Origin: Treponema sp.
GTDB lineage: Bacteria > Spirochaetota > Spirochaetia > Treponematales > Treponemataceae
Assembly (NCBI GenBank): GCA_017464425.1
Contig: JAFUDX010000040.1
Coordinates: forward strand, 80,454-144,453
Direction: 5' to 3'
DNA: 64,000 nucleotides
Part shown: piece by piece, positions 8,342 to 17,589 of the stretch
How the letters are laid out: every line of letters begins with the position of its first letter
Position numbering within the stretch: position 1 is the first letter of the stretch
The notes under the pieces: model-generated
The model's database searches: none
What the model saw: the letters and a program-made list of their open reading frames with translations, nothing else
Told to the model about the DNA's origin: nothing
Made by a program: the position numbers and the translations under genes

Positions 8342-9613
8342 TTACTTCGTAGCAAGAATCGCAATTCCTGGAAGAGTTTTTCCTTCCAAGAATTCAAGCG
8401 AAGCACCGCCGCCAGTTGAAACATGGCTCATCTTGCTTGCGAGGTTGAATTTGTTGACAGCCGCAACACTGTCACCACCGCCAACGACCGTCATTGCGCC
8501 GCGACCTGTGGCATCTGCAACGAGCTGTGCGACCGTAGCCGTGCCCTTTGCGAACGCCTCAAACTCGAATACGCCGACAGGACCGTTCCAAACGATTGAT
8601 TTTGCCGTAGAAAGCACTTCTTTGTAGGCTTCGATTGTTTTTGGACCGACATCCATTGCCATAAGTCCGTCTGGAATGTCAACGCCGTCAACTGCGACTG
8701 GTGTTGCGTTTGCATCGAATTTGTCTGCCGCAACATGGTCAACAGGAAGAACGATTTTAACGCCCTTTGCCTCAGCATCTGCGAGCAATTTTTTAGCTGT
8801 GTCAATGAAGTCATCCTCAACCAAAGAGATACCAACTTTGTGTCCCTGTGCTTTGAGGAATGTGTATGCCATACCGCCGCCGATAACGAGGGCTGAAGCG
8901 TTCTTCAAGAGACTTTCCAAAACAGCGATTTTTGAAGAAACCTTTGCGCCACCGATGATAGCAACCTGTGGTTTTGGCGGATTTTCAACCATTGGCTGAA
9001 TGTATTTGACTTCTTTTTCCATAAGGAAGCCGCCAACGCTTGGAACTGGCATGAATTTTGCGATTGAAGCGGTAGAAGCCTGGTCACGGTGAGCCGTACC
9101 GAATGCATCGTTTACGAAAATGTCGCCGTAGCTAGCCAACTCTTTTGCCATGACATCGCGCTCAGCGGCATCTTTTGAAGTTTCTTCTTTGTGGAAGCGG
9201 GTGTTTTCTAGCATTGCGACAGCTCCTTCTGGGAGAGCGTCGATTGCCGCTTTCTGACCGAGTGCGTCAGGCAAGAAAGTAACTTCTTTTCCGAGTTTCT
9301 TTGCGAAATATTCAACGACCGGCTTCATGCGGTTCTTTCCGTTGATGAATTTCTCTGCATCCTCAGAAGTCCAAGTTTTTCCGGCTTTTTCTGCCTTTTC
9401 CTGTGCCTTTTTGACATCCTTTTTGGGGTCACCGAGGTGGCTCATCAAAACGAGCGAGCGCGGATTCTGCTCCAAGATATACTGAATGGTCGGAAGAGCC
9501 GCCATAATGCGAGTGTCGTCCTGAACAACACCTTCTTTCATAGGAACATTGAAATCAACGCGCATGATAATGCGTTTGCCCTTCAAATCAACATCTTTTA
9601 CTGTCTTAATCAT
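8342..9613 (-). CDS. pgk: Phosphoglycerate kinase
   Basis: The 423-aa protein is a full-length glycolytic phosphoglycerate kinase, transferring phosphate from 1,3-bisphosphoglycerate to ADP in the cytoplasm. Visible signatures are RVDFNVPMKEGVVQDDTRI near the N-terminus, LMSHLGDPK, the AFGTAHR segment, IIGGAKVSSKI, and the C-terminal nucleotide loop GGGDSVAAV with STGGGASLEFLEG. It has an AAGGAG ribosome-binding site 7 nt before the ATG and its own promoter. It is monocistronic; copy A of the palindromic repeat follows the stop directly. Confidence 0.98.
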   Translation of the reverse strand: MIKTVKDVDLKGKRIIMRVDFNVPMKEGVVQDDTRIMAALPTIQYILEQNPRSLVLMSHLGDPKKDVKKAQEKAEKAGKTWTSEDAEKFINGKNRMKPVVEYFAKKLGKEVTFLPDALGQKAAIDALPEGAVAMLENTRFHKEETSKDAAERDVMAKELASYGDIFVNDAFGTAHRDQASTASIAKFMPVPSVGGFLMEKEVKYIQPMVENPPKPQVAIIGGAKVSSKIAVLESLLKNASALVIGGGMAYTFLKAQGHKVGISLVEDDFIDTAKKLLADAEAKGVKIVLPVDHVAADKFDANATPVAVDGVDIPDGLMAMDVGPKTIEAYKEVLSTAKSIVWNGPVGVFEFEAFAKGTATVAQLVADATGRGAMTVVGGGDSVAAVNKFNLASKMSHVSTGGGASLEFLEGKTLPGIAILATK

Positions 9614-9645
9614 CTGTAACTCCTTTAAGATAGAAATCAGAAATC

Positions 9646-9674
9646 ATTTTACACTCTTGCTAAGATAAATTCAA
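9646..9674 (-). promoter_or_regulatory. pgk promoter
   Basis: On the minus strand TTGAAT (9669-9674) and TAAAAT (9646-9651) are separated by 17 nt. The -10 lies 33 nt before the pgk ATG, which leaves room for the AAGGAG site. Confidence 0.7.
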
Positions 9675-9684
9675 TGTAATTTTT

Positions 9685-9770
9685 ATCCACAGATTAGCAC
9701 AGATATACACAGATTAAAAAAAAATCAATAATAAAATTAAATCTGTGACAATCTGTGTAAATCTGTGGAT
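9685..9770. repeat. CACAGATT palindromic repeat, copy B
   Basis: The left arm has ATCCACAGATT, CACAGATA and CACAGATT units in 10-bp register; the right arm has three ATCTGTG units ending in AATCTGTGGAT. It fills the space between the divergent pgk and radical SAM genes. The left border with two preceding bases reads TTATCCACA, an exact match to the DnaA-box consensus. Confidence 0.88.
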
Positions 9771-9778
9771 GATTTTGT

Positions 9779-9784
9779 TATAAT
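9779..9784 (+). promoter_or_regulatory. -10 element 6 nt before the radical SAM start (leaderless)
   Basis: TATAAT is followed by AAAGCC and then the ATG at 9791. No Shine-Dalgarno sequence can fit, so the transcript should begin at or next to the start codon. Any -35 would have to come from the right arm of repeat copy B. Confidence 0.6.
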
Positions 9785-9790
9785 AAAGCC

Positions 9791-10714
9791 ATGTTTTGCC
9801 CAACTGAAATCATTTTTGCCACTACCACCGCATGCAACTTGCACTGCCCGCACTGCTTTGTGAACCGAGAGCCGCACCAGCTTAAAACCGAAGATGCGCT
9901 CGCCTTTCTCAAATCAGCCCACGAATCCGAATTCTCGCAGATTGAGAAAATCGGATTTTCGGGCGGAGAGCCGTTTTTGCGCAGCGATTTTCTCGAAGAA
10001 ATCATAAAATCTTCTATTGAATACGACTTTATGTTCGACCGAATCATGACGAACGGCGACTGGTGGAAGACCGAGCAGGACTTACGCGCTACTTTGCGAA
10101 AAATCTACGACGCAGGTTACGACGGCAAAATCGGCGTGAGCTACGACACCTTCCACGCCCAAAGCGAAGAGCGAATCGCAACCTTCATTCAAACCGCGTG
10201 GGAAATCTTTGGTGGCGATTCAGTGGAAATTCAAAGTGTCCTTCCTATTGGAGAAAAACTCCGCTCACTTGCGAAAAGGCTCAATCTCACCTACGAAGAA
10301 AATCTCTCAAAATCGGGGCTAGGAATCGCAACGCTCACACGCGATGAAATTTTTCTTCCCGCCTACATTCAGACCGAAAGCTATCAGGCAAACGACAGCC
10401 GCGCGTTCAAAGACAAAACTTGGTTCAAGGACGATTTCTGTGAGTCAATGGGGCAGATTCTCTTTGTGCACGCCACGGGCGACATTGCCCCCTGCTGCGG
10501 CTTTGCGAACGAAAACAAGGCGCTCTTCATCGGAAAACTCACCGACACATTCGACACCGTACTTCAAAAATCACGCGAAAACAACATGGTCTCACTCTGC
10601 TTTGAACGGGGGCTTTCGAGCGAAATCAAACGGCTTCAAAAAGAAGGAAAACTCCCCGCAGGCAAAACAAGCGACATCTGCACCTTCTGCGACTTTGTGT
10701 GCAACTGCCTATGA
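9791..10714 (+). CDS. Radical SAM protein with C-terminal cysteine cluster
   Basis: The 307-aa protein has the radical SAM iron-sulfur motif CNLHCPHC (CX3CX2C) at about residues 14-21, FSGGEPFLR as the SAM-binding GGE motif, and a C-terminal cysteine-rich part (APCCGF near 238 and CTFCDFVCNC at the very end) like a SPASM or twitch domain holding an auxiliary cluster. Such enzymes often modify peptides or act in maturation, but no precursor peptide gene is visible next to it, so the substrate is unknown. It is transcribed alone, converges on the DUF4143 ATPase gene, and appears leaderless. Confidence 0.85.
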   Translation: MFCPTEIIFATTTACNLHCPHCFVNREPHQLKTEDALAFLKSAHESEFSQIEKIGFSGGEPFLRSDFLEEIIKSSIEYDFMFDRIMTNGDWWKTEQDLRATLRKIYDAGYDGKIGVSYDTFHAQSEERIATFIQTAWEIFGGDSVEIQSVLPIGEKLRSLAKRLNLTYEENLSKSGLGIATLTRDEIFLPAYIQTESYQANDSRAFKDKTWFKDDFCESMGQILFVHATGDIAPCCGFANENKALFIGKLTDTFDTVLQKSRENNMVSLCFERGLSSEIKRLQKEGKLPAGKTSDICTFCDFVCNCL

Positions 10715-10729
10715 ATGAAGTTCACTTGT

Positions 10730-12016
10730 CTAATCTCTCAGGCAGCCAATCGGAATTATAAAAATGCCGTCTTTCCTTCGGTAGGCGTATTCAGTTCCGG
10801 TGATTATGAGAAGCAAATCTGGCTCACGGAGACTTGGGGAATTTCCTTTTTTATTATATTCAGAAACCAGCCGTTTTATTTCGAGAAGATGGCGGCTTGC
10901 TTCTTCAATTTCACTGCTTCCAAGTTTGAATTCAATCAAGGCATATTTTCCATCACGCAGATGCAGAACGCAATCCGCTTCAAGATTATACCTGTCATGA
11001 TAATAAGAGATTTTCCCATCGTCTCTTGCGCTGTATGCCCGCAAATCTCTCATGCAAAGGCTTTCAAAAATAAAATCGAAGGACTGCAAATCCGTCATAT
11101 AATACTCTGGATTCAATCCCGAAGCCGCAACGGCAACCGAAGGGTCGCAGAAACCGCGCTTTTTACCTGAGCGAATCGCCGTAGCCGAGCGGATTGAAGG
11201 ACACCACGCCTCAATGTCTTGAATAAGGAAGAGTTTTTCAAACGCCTGTAAGTATGATGCCAAAGTGTCATGCGAAATTGACTCGGAAGCTGAAACCACA
11301 TCTTTTAAAATATTGCTTTCTTTTGCAAGCGTTGAGATATTCCGTGCATACGACCGCAGAATCTGTCTTGCCCAGCTCGGATTTCGTTTTATGCCGTCAA
11401 CTGTGGAAATATCAGTTTCGCAAACGATGTCTATGTAATCCCTCACAATCTGCAACTTTGCACGGTCGCTTTTTCTTGAAAGGAATCCAGGCCAACCGCC
11501 ACGGCACGCCGCAAAAATTATCTGCTCGATTTCCAAGTCGGACTTCGCCTCAATTTCCATATTGGGATTTTTAAAAAGGGCAGAAAGCGAGACCGTTCCG
11601 TTTGACTCCCCCGTCTCAAAAAGGCTCATGGTTTCAAGTCTCATCCGTGCAATCCGCCCTGTACCCGAATGATTTATTTGGGATTTATCAACAGAATTAG
11701 AGCCAGTGAGAATGTACAGACCTGTTTCGCCCCTTGCGTCAACCGAAACACGCACGGCATCCCAAAGAACGGGTGCTTCCTGCCATTCGTCAATAAGACG
11801 AGGATTATCACCGTCAAGCAAAAGAGATGGCTTTGTTGCCGCTGTTTGGATATAACCTTGCCGTTTATCGGGATCTTGCATTCGGATAATGCTTTTTGCC
11901 TGATGCTCCGCAAGCGAGGTTTTCCCGCACCATTTTGGACCTTCAATCAGAACCGCGCCACTGCATTCAAGTCGGAAGGCAAGCTCATCATCCTGTAGTC
12001 TTAACCTGTATTCCAT
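10730..12016 (-). CDS. AAA-type ATP-binding protein with DUF4143
   Basis: The 428-aa protein has a Walker A motif GPKWCGKTS near residues 26-34, the arginine-rich sensor-like region, LLLDGDNPRLIDEWQEAP as Walker B, and a C-terminal nuclease-like DUF4143 region containing the YNLEADCVLHL and YALIEFKLGS stretches (D/ExK-like). This family is widespread in bacteria, often in several copies, and its role is unclear; links to defence or toxin-antitoxin behaviour have been suggested but nothing here proves one. It is monocistronic, appears leaderless, and its promoter is embedded in an array of 23-bp repeats. Confidence 0.85.
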   Translation of the reverse strand: MEYRLRLQDDELAFRLECSGAVLIEGPKWCGKTSLAEHQAKSIIRMQDPDKRQGYIQTAATKPSLLLDGDNPRLIDEWQEAPVLWDAVRVSVDARGETGLYILTGSNSVDKSQINHSGTGRIARMRLETMSLFETGESNGTVSLSALFKNPNMEIEAKSDLEIEQIIFAACRGGWPGFLSRKSDRAKLQIVRDYIDIVCETDISTVDGIKRNPSWARQILRSYARNISTLAKESNILKDVVSASESISHDTLASYLQAFEKLFLIQDIEAWCPSIRSATAIRSGKKRGFCDPSVAVAASGLNPEYYMTDLQSFDFIFESLCMRDLRAYSARDDGKISYYHDRYNLEADCVLHLRDGKYALIEFKLGSSEIEEASRHLLEIKRLVSEYNKKGNSPSLREPDLLLIITGTEYAYRRKDGIFIIPIGCLRD

Positions 12017-12022
12017 AATTAT

Positions 12023-12050
12023 ATTATAAGCAATCGTAGTTTTTGTGCAA
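12023..12050 (-). promoter_or_regulatory. Promoter of the DUF4143 ATPase, leaderless
   Basis: On the minus strand TTGCAC (12045-12050) and TATAAT (12023-12028) are spaced 16 nt, and the ATG follows 6 nt after the -10. The -35 lies in the first repeat unit, so anything binding the repeats would cover the promoter. Confidence 0.65.
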
Positions 12051-12147
12051 TATCAATCGTAGTTTTTGCGGTATTTTAATCGTAGTTTTTGCGGTATTTT
12101 AATCGTAGTTTTTGTTGTAAATCGACCGTAGTTTTTGCGCTAATTTT
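12033..12147. repeat. Five tandem 23-bp repeats upstream of the DUF4143 ATPase
   Basis: Units start at 12033, 12056, 12079, 12102 and 12125, exactly 23 bp apart. On the minus strand each contains the 13-mer CAAAAACTACGAT (the outermost has one change), followed by a less conserved AT-rich 10-mer. The copy nearest the gene overlaps its -35 element. This looks like an operator array or an expandable promoter repeat. Confidence 0.9.
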
Positions 12148-12224
12148 CGTTTTTTTTTATTCGGATTCTGTGCGATACTTAAAATAAAAAGAGAGCAAGG
12201 GAATATATAAAATCAGTAAGCCGC

Positions 12225-13301
12225 CTATTTAACTCTCCCTACGCTTTCATTGAACTCGACTCCGCTTATTTCTGTTTCGGCACCGAGTTCTATTCCGTCT
12301 TCCAAGTGCATGATTTCATTTTCAACGCAGCCCAAAGCAGCGTCAAAATCTGGGGAATCGAGACGCACATCTAAAATCGGGCTTCGTTTTTTGTTTTCGT
12401 ATGCAACGGAATATTTTGTGCGGTTCTGCGGCGTATTTTTGCGCTGGTTATACACATTCCACAAAAAGCGGGCGGCAATCAATTTGGTAACGATTGTTTC
12501 TTTTGAGACAGCATTTTCTGCATCAAGCGGCTTGGAAACGGGATTCAAAAGTCCACTTCCCGCAATTTTTACATACAGTTCCTTGTTTGAGAGATTTTTT
12601 CCGAGCGTGTAATTGAACAATACATCTGGGTGCAATTGAGCAATCAAAAGCATCTGCATGACGGTGATATTTTTTAGCGCAAGCAGTTCAGAATCAGTTC
12701 CGCTTGAATTCCGCAGATTCCAGCTCGTATTTCGCAACGATTCATATGAATCGAGATAAAAGCCATCGAGCGAAAGAAAAGCTTCATCAAAATCGGCGAC
12801 GGCTTCTGCATATTCTGCATTTGAAAAATGAGTAAGCGCTTCTTCAAGAATCAAAAGTGATTTTTCAGAGAATGACGCCATTTTTTCAGTGAAATTCTTT
12901 TCGATTCCGAGCCGATGCGCAAGAATCAATGCACGGGCATCCCCCTTAAAAGCGGAAACGGAACGCTCATGGCATTTTTTTGCCTGCGTCGTCTCTTTTA
13001 GCGCAAGATACACGCAGCCTTCAATCGCATACAGGCGCGACAGGGACGCATTTTTGATGTTCACGGCCGAGAGAGCTGAATCGATGTCAGAAATCAATAC
13101 GGTACAGTCAGACAAAAATTTTTTGTCGGCTGAAAGTTCACCAGAAGCAAAAAACTGCGCGTCCAAAACAGAAAAACGCCTTTCAAAATCAGAAACTTCC
13201 GCACTTCCTGCAAGCGTATCCGAATACACATCATCCTGCATGGAAACGCACGATGCAAAAACAAAACTCGCACACAAGAATATAATTTCCAATTTTCTCA
13301 T
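12225..13301 (-). CDS. Lipoprotein of unknown function with TPR-like segment
   Basis: The 358-aa protein has a lipoprotein signal peptide with lipobox FASC (Cys18). The segment around 95-130 (LYAIEGCVYLALKET, AKKCHERSVSAF) resembles a helical repeat of the TPR kind, as does a stretch near 155-175. No catalytic motif is seen. It lies 13 nt downstream of the 916-aa anchored protein and has a GGAG ribosome-binding site, so the two are co-transcribed and probably act together at the envelope. The function is unknown. Confidence 0.65.
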   Translation of the reverse strand: MRKLEIIFLCASFVFASCVSMQDDVYSDTLAGSAEVSDFERRFSVLDAQFFASGELSADKKFLSDCTVLISDIDSALSAVNIKNASLSRLYAIEGCVYLALKETTQAKKCHERSVSAFKGDARALILAHRLGIEKNFTEKMASFSEKSLLILEEALTHFSNAEYAEAVADFDEAFLSLDGFYLDSYESLRNTSWNLRNSSGTDSELLALKNITVMQMLLIAQLHPDVLFNYTLGKNLSNKELYVKIAGSGLLNPVSKPLDAENAVSKETIVTKLIAARFLWNVYNQRKNTPQNRTKYSVAYENKKRSPILDVRLDSPDFDAALGCVENEIMHLEDGIELGAETEISGVEFNESVGRVK

Positions 13302-13314
13302 TTCTAACTCCTCA

Positions 13315-16065
13315 TTATCTCACTTTCCATGCAACCAGTTTTTTATCAACCGTGACCGCAATACATTCGCTTACTTTGTCGCCGTTCACATCAGCAAAGA
13401 CGGGCTTTCCCCAGCCAGTGAGCGGATAGCCGGAAAGGAGCTCCAGATTTTCGTTAAATCCATAAATGACATTTGCATCAGCACAGACAAACAACTTTAG
13501 CTTGCCGTTCCGCTCGCAGTCCCGCAGGCAGAGATAGCCTTCTTTTGCAGTAGAATTTGGAATCTGCACGGTAAGAATCTGACCATCGCGGGAAATGCGG
13601 TACAAAAGCGCATCGTTTGAGAGCGCATAGAAATATTTTTCGCTCGCTACGACATTCGTCATAAAAACTCCGCCGAGTCTGAGCGGGAAACCGTCTGCCT
13701 GAGCACCGTCTTTTGAATCGGAACGCCAGACATTCATTTCGCCTGCCTGTGTGATAAATCCAATGTAATTTTTGCCGCCAGACTTCATAATCGCAGGACT
13801 TCCCAACGCAATGCCAGGAATTTCAAATGGATTCTCGAAGTTCACGCACCGATCGCCTTCAAAGTAGTAGATTTTCCCCAAAAATCCCTTGCTGTAAATC
13901 GCAAAGCAGTTTCCGTTCAGAGCGGTAGCTTCGGATTTTGCGGAAAGGTCGGGAATTTCAATGCTCACGACCGATGAATCAGGCTTTACGATGAGCACCG
14001 TACCTTTTTCTGAAATGACGACAAGATTTTCACCTACCGCACACGGTCGAACGGATGCATTTTCGCCAAGCATGAGCGGAAATTTTCCGACATTCTCAAG
14101 ATTTGCATTTAAAAGCGAAACGATTCCGTGCGAAGAAACTGACCACAAAACACCGCCATTTTTAGGCTTTTCGGAAGAAACGATGGAAATTGAATCAGAA
14201 TCAGATTTTGTGGTAATAGTCATTCCTGACAGTTCAAGGGATTTGATGTTTTTTGCCTCTTCGACCCAGTACACATGCTGCGGATTTTTGCCAGAATCAA
14301 CTTGCAAATTGAGGGAGTCAGCCTTGCCTTCAAGATTCAGCGGGAATCCAGGAACAGAATATAAACTGCCCGATTTTCGCGCACAGGCATGCAGATTAAG
14401 CTCAAGCACGGATTTTTCAAGCCGAACATCAAACCGCCCCATCGTGTAGAGTTTTAAAATCTGCGAGAACGACTCTTTTGAACGCAAGAAAAAGGGAACG
14501 CTCCGCTCAAGGTTGTAGAACAGAGAAATCGTTGCCTCATTTTTAAGTTCTTTTGATACATCGATATAAGTTTTCGTTTTGATCAGTGCCTTTCCCGAAT
14601 GGGCATTTGTGTACACACATGAAAGACATTCGGCACTCTCGGAAAAATAAATATTCCCGTCAAGAACCATAAAATACGGAGACGGCAGGTTTATTCCCAA
14701 AACCGAAAGCAGCCAGTTCAAAAAGGCAGGAAATTTTAGCTGCGGAAGCCTGACACCGCCTAAAATCAGCGAATTATCATCTTTTATGAGAATGGATTCG
14801 GTAAATGTATTGAATACTTTTTGGCGTTGCTTTTCATCGGTAACTTGCAGGACAAAAACAGGATCATTTTGATTTTCGATTCCAAGAACAGCGATTTCAT
14901 TTCCTGTCCAAGAAAAAAGCAATTCATTTAAATCCATATTAAGCAGAGATTTAGACCAATCATCACAATTTTGCCAGAATTCTTCAGGATTTTGCACAGC
15001 CGGCACAAACGGGAGAACAGAATTTTTGAGTTCCTCAAGACTTCCCGCATTTAAAATCGTATAATACTGCACGACATCAGAAAATCGGGTGAGCAATGAG
15101 GGAACTGTAGATTTTTTGGCAAGAAGTGCGCTGAGCGAACGAGTGTCTTCAGGTTCAGAACTTATCGGAAGGCGGCACTGTACGCTGACATCAGAATCAG
15201 TAATGGTGAACGAAATAACGCTGAGTGAATCGGAAGAAACGATATTCGCCATTGATGAAAGGATTTCGTTTTCTTCTGTAACAACATGCATGAGGGAACG
15301 AGCATCCGCCACAATCCGAAGTTCGCCTTTTCCGCTTGTTTTAAAGAGCTGCAATTGTTCTTTCGTGTAGGAAACATCATTTTGAACAAGGCTTGCAGTA
15401 AGCAAATGCTCAAAAGAATCGGAAACAATCACCAGATTTTTAACTGATTTGAAATAAAAGGTGAATTCGGCAGTTCTGTACACATAGTATGAAGTCTGCT
15501 CATTCTGCTCGTAGGAAATATTCTGGGTAATATCGTTCTGAATGGAAAGTTTGGGGTAAAAATATGAGGCGAGCCGAGAAAAGAGCGAAAAAATTCCCAA
15601 GTCAATTACCGCGACAAAATGAGAATCAACGCCGAGCCGTTCTCCAGAACCATACAGCGCAAAATCAACGGGCCGGGACGCGGCAAACTGCAAAAGATTA
15701 TTTTCACGCAGAGAAGATGAGCGAAAATCCATAAACGGCTTACGGAACGAAGAAAATTCGGGTGAAGAAAGCAACACATCCGCTGCCTGCAAATCAAACA
15801 GCGGATTTATCGTATCGAATGCGGAAGCAGTTCGTACATAGACAGAATAATTTCGAGGAATTGAAGAAAACGATGATTTTTTATCAACGGCACAGAACAA
15901 AAAACACAGGGCGAGCAGGAAACAAAGAGACAGAACGATGATTATAATAGAACGAAACATGCGAATAATCGGATTCGTATGTTTCGTTTCTGTAGTTTCT
16001 GCACTTTCTGTTGATGTTTCTGGTAATTCAGGTGCTTTTTGTTCTAATTCTTCGATTTTTTCCAT
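13315..16065 (-). CDS. Large membrane-anchored protein with C-terminal beta-propeller-like region, unknown function
   Basis: The 916-aa protein has a short acidic cytoplasmic tail, one transmembrane helix near 34-60 and a long extracytoplasmic part. Residues from about 600 to the end contain repeated short beta blocks (GGVLWSVSSHGIVSLL, ENLVVISEKGTVLIV, GFLGKIYYFEGD, NYIGFITQAGEMNVW, YFYALSNDALLYRIS, NVIYGFNENLELL), as in PQQ- or VCBS-like propellers. The middle part resembles no family I know. The gene is first in a two-gene unit with the lipoprotein and has a -10 element 6 nt before its ATG. It may be an envelope assembly or surface protein; that is a guess from topology. Confidence 0.6.
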   Translation of the reverse strand: MEKIEELEQKAPELPETSTESAETTETKHTNPIIRMFRSIIIIVLSLCFLLALCFLFCAVDKKSSFSSIPRNYSVYVRTASAFDTINPLFDLQAADVLLSSPEFSSFRKPFMDFRSSSLRENNLLQFAASRPVDFALYGSGERLGVDSHFVAVIDLGIFSLFSRLASYFYPKLSIQNDITQNISYEQNEQTSYYVYRTAEFTFYFKSVKNLVIVSDSFEHLLTASLVQNDVSYTKEQLQLFKTSGKGELRIVADARSLMHVVTEENEILSSMANIVSSDSLSVISFTITDSDVSVQCRLPISSEPEDTRSLSALLAKKSTVPSLLTRFSDVVQYYTILNAGSLEELKNSVLPFVPAVQNPEEFWQNCDDWSKSLLNMDLNELLFSWTGNEIAVLGIENQNDPVFVLQVTDEKQRQKVFNTFTESILIKDDNSLILGGVRLPQLKFPAFLNWLLSVLGINLPSPYFMVLDGNIYFSESAECLSCVYTNAHSGKALIKTKTYIDVSKELKNEATISLFYNLERSVPFFLRSKESFSQILKLYTMGRFDVRLEKSVLELNLHACARKSGSLYSVPGFPLNLEGKADSLNLQVDSGKNPQHVYWVEEAKNIKSLELSGMTITTKSDSDSISIVSSEKPKNGGVLWSVSSHGIVSLLNANLENVGKFPLMLGENASVRPCAVGENLVVISEKGTVLIVKPDSSVVSIEIPDLSAKSEATALNGNCFAIYSKGFLGKIYYFEGDRCVNFENPFEIPGIALGSPAIMKSGGKNYIGFITQAGEMNVWRSDSKDGAQADGFPLRLGGVFMTNVVASEKYFYALSNDALLYRISRDGQILTVQIPNSTAKEGYLCLRDCERNGKLKLFVCADANVIYGFNENLELLSGYPLTGWGKPVFADVNGDKVSECIAVTVDKKLVAWKVR

Positions 16066-16071
16066 AGGGAC

Positions 16072-16077
16072 AGTATA
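16072..16077 (-). promoter_or_regulatory. -10 element 6 nt before the 916-aa protein start (leaderless)
   Basis: On the minus strand TATACT is followed by GTCCCT and the ATG. No Shine-Dalgarno sequence or clear -35 is visible. Confidence 0.5.
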
Positions 16078-16141
16078 TCAAATTCTTCACAAAAATAAAG
16101 AAAAAAGCAAAAATTTATACAGATTTTTATTGTGAAATCTG

Positions 16142-16147
16142 TATAAT
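16142..16147 (+). promoter_or_regulatory. -10 element 6 nt before the MATE start (leaderless)
   Basis: TATAAT is followed by ACAATC and the ATG at 16154. No Shine-Dalgarno sequence is present. Confidence 0.6.
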
Positions 16148-16153
16148 ACAATC

Positions 16154-17575
16154 ATGCAGGAACAGCCAGAACTTTCAGAAAAGGAAATAAAACGGCGCGA
16201 GCTTATGCTGTACGGAAAGCAGCTCACCGCAATCCTCACCATCGCTCTTCCCCTCGTTTTCTATGCAACAGTCGGTCAGGTTTTCCAACTCATAGACACA
16301 TACATTGCCGCAAACATGAGCGCGACAACCGTATCAACCGTAAGTTTCGTAAGCCAGCTTGAAAAAATGATTCTCGCCGTCTCAAGCGCACTCTCAATCG
16401 GTGGCGGCGTTATGATTGCACGCTCGTTCGGAAGTGGCGACATGGAAAAAGTCAGGAGCGAAATCAGCACGCTGTTTTTTTTCTGCATCTTTATCGGGCT
16501 TGCCATCCTTGCCGTCATCATTCCGCTAATGTACCCGCTCTTAAAACTGCTGAGAATGCCGGAAGAACTGCTCTTGCAGGGTACGCTCTATTCTTGTCTT
16601 GTCGTAACGAGTATCATCTTTCAGTTCATAAACACCATCTTTTTCGCCGTGCAAAAATCGCGGGGAAGCACAAAAATCATCATGATGGGGAATCTGCTCG
16701 TCCTTTTCATCAAGACATCGCTCAACATTCTCACGATAAACCTCATCGGGCACGGAAAAATCGACAAAACCTACGGGCTGTACTGTCTTCCCATCGCAAC
16801 AATCACCGCGCATTTCGTCCTCACGCTGATTGCCCTGCACAACCTCACTTCCAAAAAAAATCCGTTCAGGCTCAGTTTCAAATGCACGCAGTTCAAAAAA
16901 GTGTTTCTCTTCCCCCTCGCCTCTTTGAGCATTCCCGTGTTCCTTGAGAAATTCATTTTCGCATTCGGAAAAACGATGGTAAACTCGCTGTGCGCCTCTC
17001 TGGGAACAACGGTCGTGGGTGCGCTCGGCGTAAGCGACAGAATCTGCGGGCTTTCCACCAACCCGATTTCAGGCTTTCAGGAGGCGGAATCTTCGCTCAT
17101 CTCAAACAATCTCGGAAACAAAAATGTAAAGCGGGCAATTTCGTTTTTTTATCGGACGGTCATTCTCACCATGAGTTATGTCATAGTTCTTTTTGTGATT
17201 ATGTGCGTCTTCAGAATGGCGATAATCAATGCCTTTGCCAAAGGAAATGCCTCGTTTGCCAGCGAAATCGACAAAATCTACTACTGGGAGCGGCTCGACA
17301 CGATTCTTATCGCAGTGAATACGAGCGTCATGGGGCTTTTGTACGGATTCGGCAAGACAAAAATCAGCATGATTCTCAACATAGCCCGTCTTTTTGCCTA
17401 TCGAATTCCACTGCTCCTCGTGTTTCTAAAAATTCCTGCGATTTATGCGAGGCTCGGAATCAGCAGCGTGGGGCTTTCGATGTGCCTTTCAAATGGACTT
17501 ACAGGTCTCACAGCAGGCATCGTCGCGATTATTTTCATACGGAAAGAACTGAAGAAAAACGCGGGGCAATCTTAG
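16154..17575 (+). CDS. MATE-family multidrug/Na+ antiporter-like exporter
   Basis: The 473-aa hydrophobic protein has about twelve predicted transmembrane helices in two halves and MATE hallmarks: an N-terminal LPLVFYATVGQVFQLIDTYIAANMSATTVSTVSF segment in helix 1-2, and FQEAESSLISNNLGNKN at the start of the second half. Family members export cationic compounds using Na+ or H+ gradients. It is transcribed alone and converges on a frameshifted secreted protein. The substrate cannot be predicted. Confidence 0.9.
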   Translation: MQEQPELSEKEIKRRELMLYGKQLTAILTIALPLVFYATVGQVFQLIDTYIAANMSATTVSTVSFVSQLEKMILAVSSALSIGGGVMIARSFGSGDMEKVRSEISTLFFFCIFIGLAILAVIIPLMYPLLKLLRMPEELLLQGTLYSCLVVTSIIFQFINTIFFAVQKSRGSTKIIMMGNLLVLFIKTSLNILTINLIGHGKIDKTYGLYCLPIATITAHFVLTLIALHNLTSKKNPFRLSFKCTQFKKVFLFPLASLSIPVFLEKFIFAFGKTMVNSLCASLGTTVVGALGVSDRICGLSTNPISGFQEAESSLISNNLGNKNVKRAISFFYRTVILTMSYVIVLFVIMCVFRMAIINAFAKGNASFASEIDKIYYWERLDTILIAVNTSVMGLLYGFGKTKISMILNIARLFAYRIPLLLVFLKIPAIYARLGISSVGLSMCLSNGLTGLTAGIVAIIFIRKELKKNAGQS

Positions 17576-17589
17576 AAAATAGGAAAATG

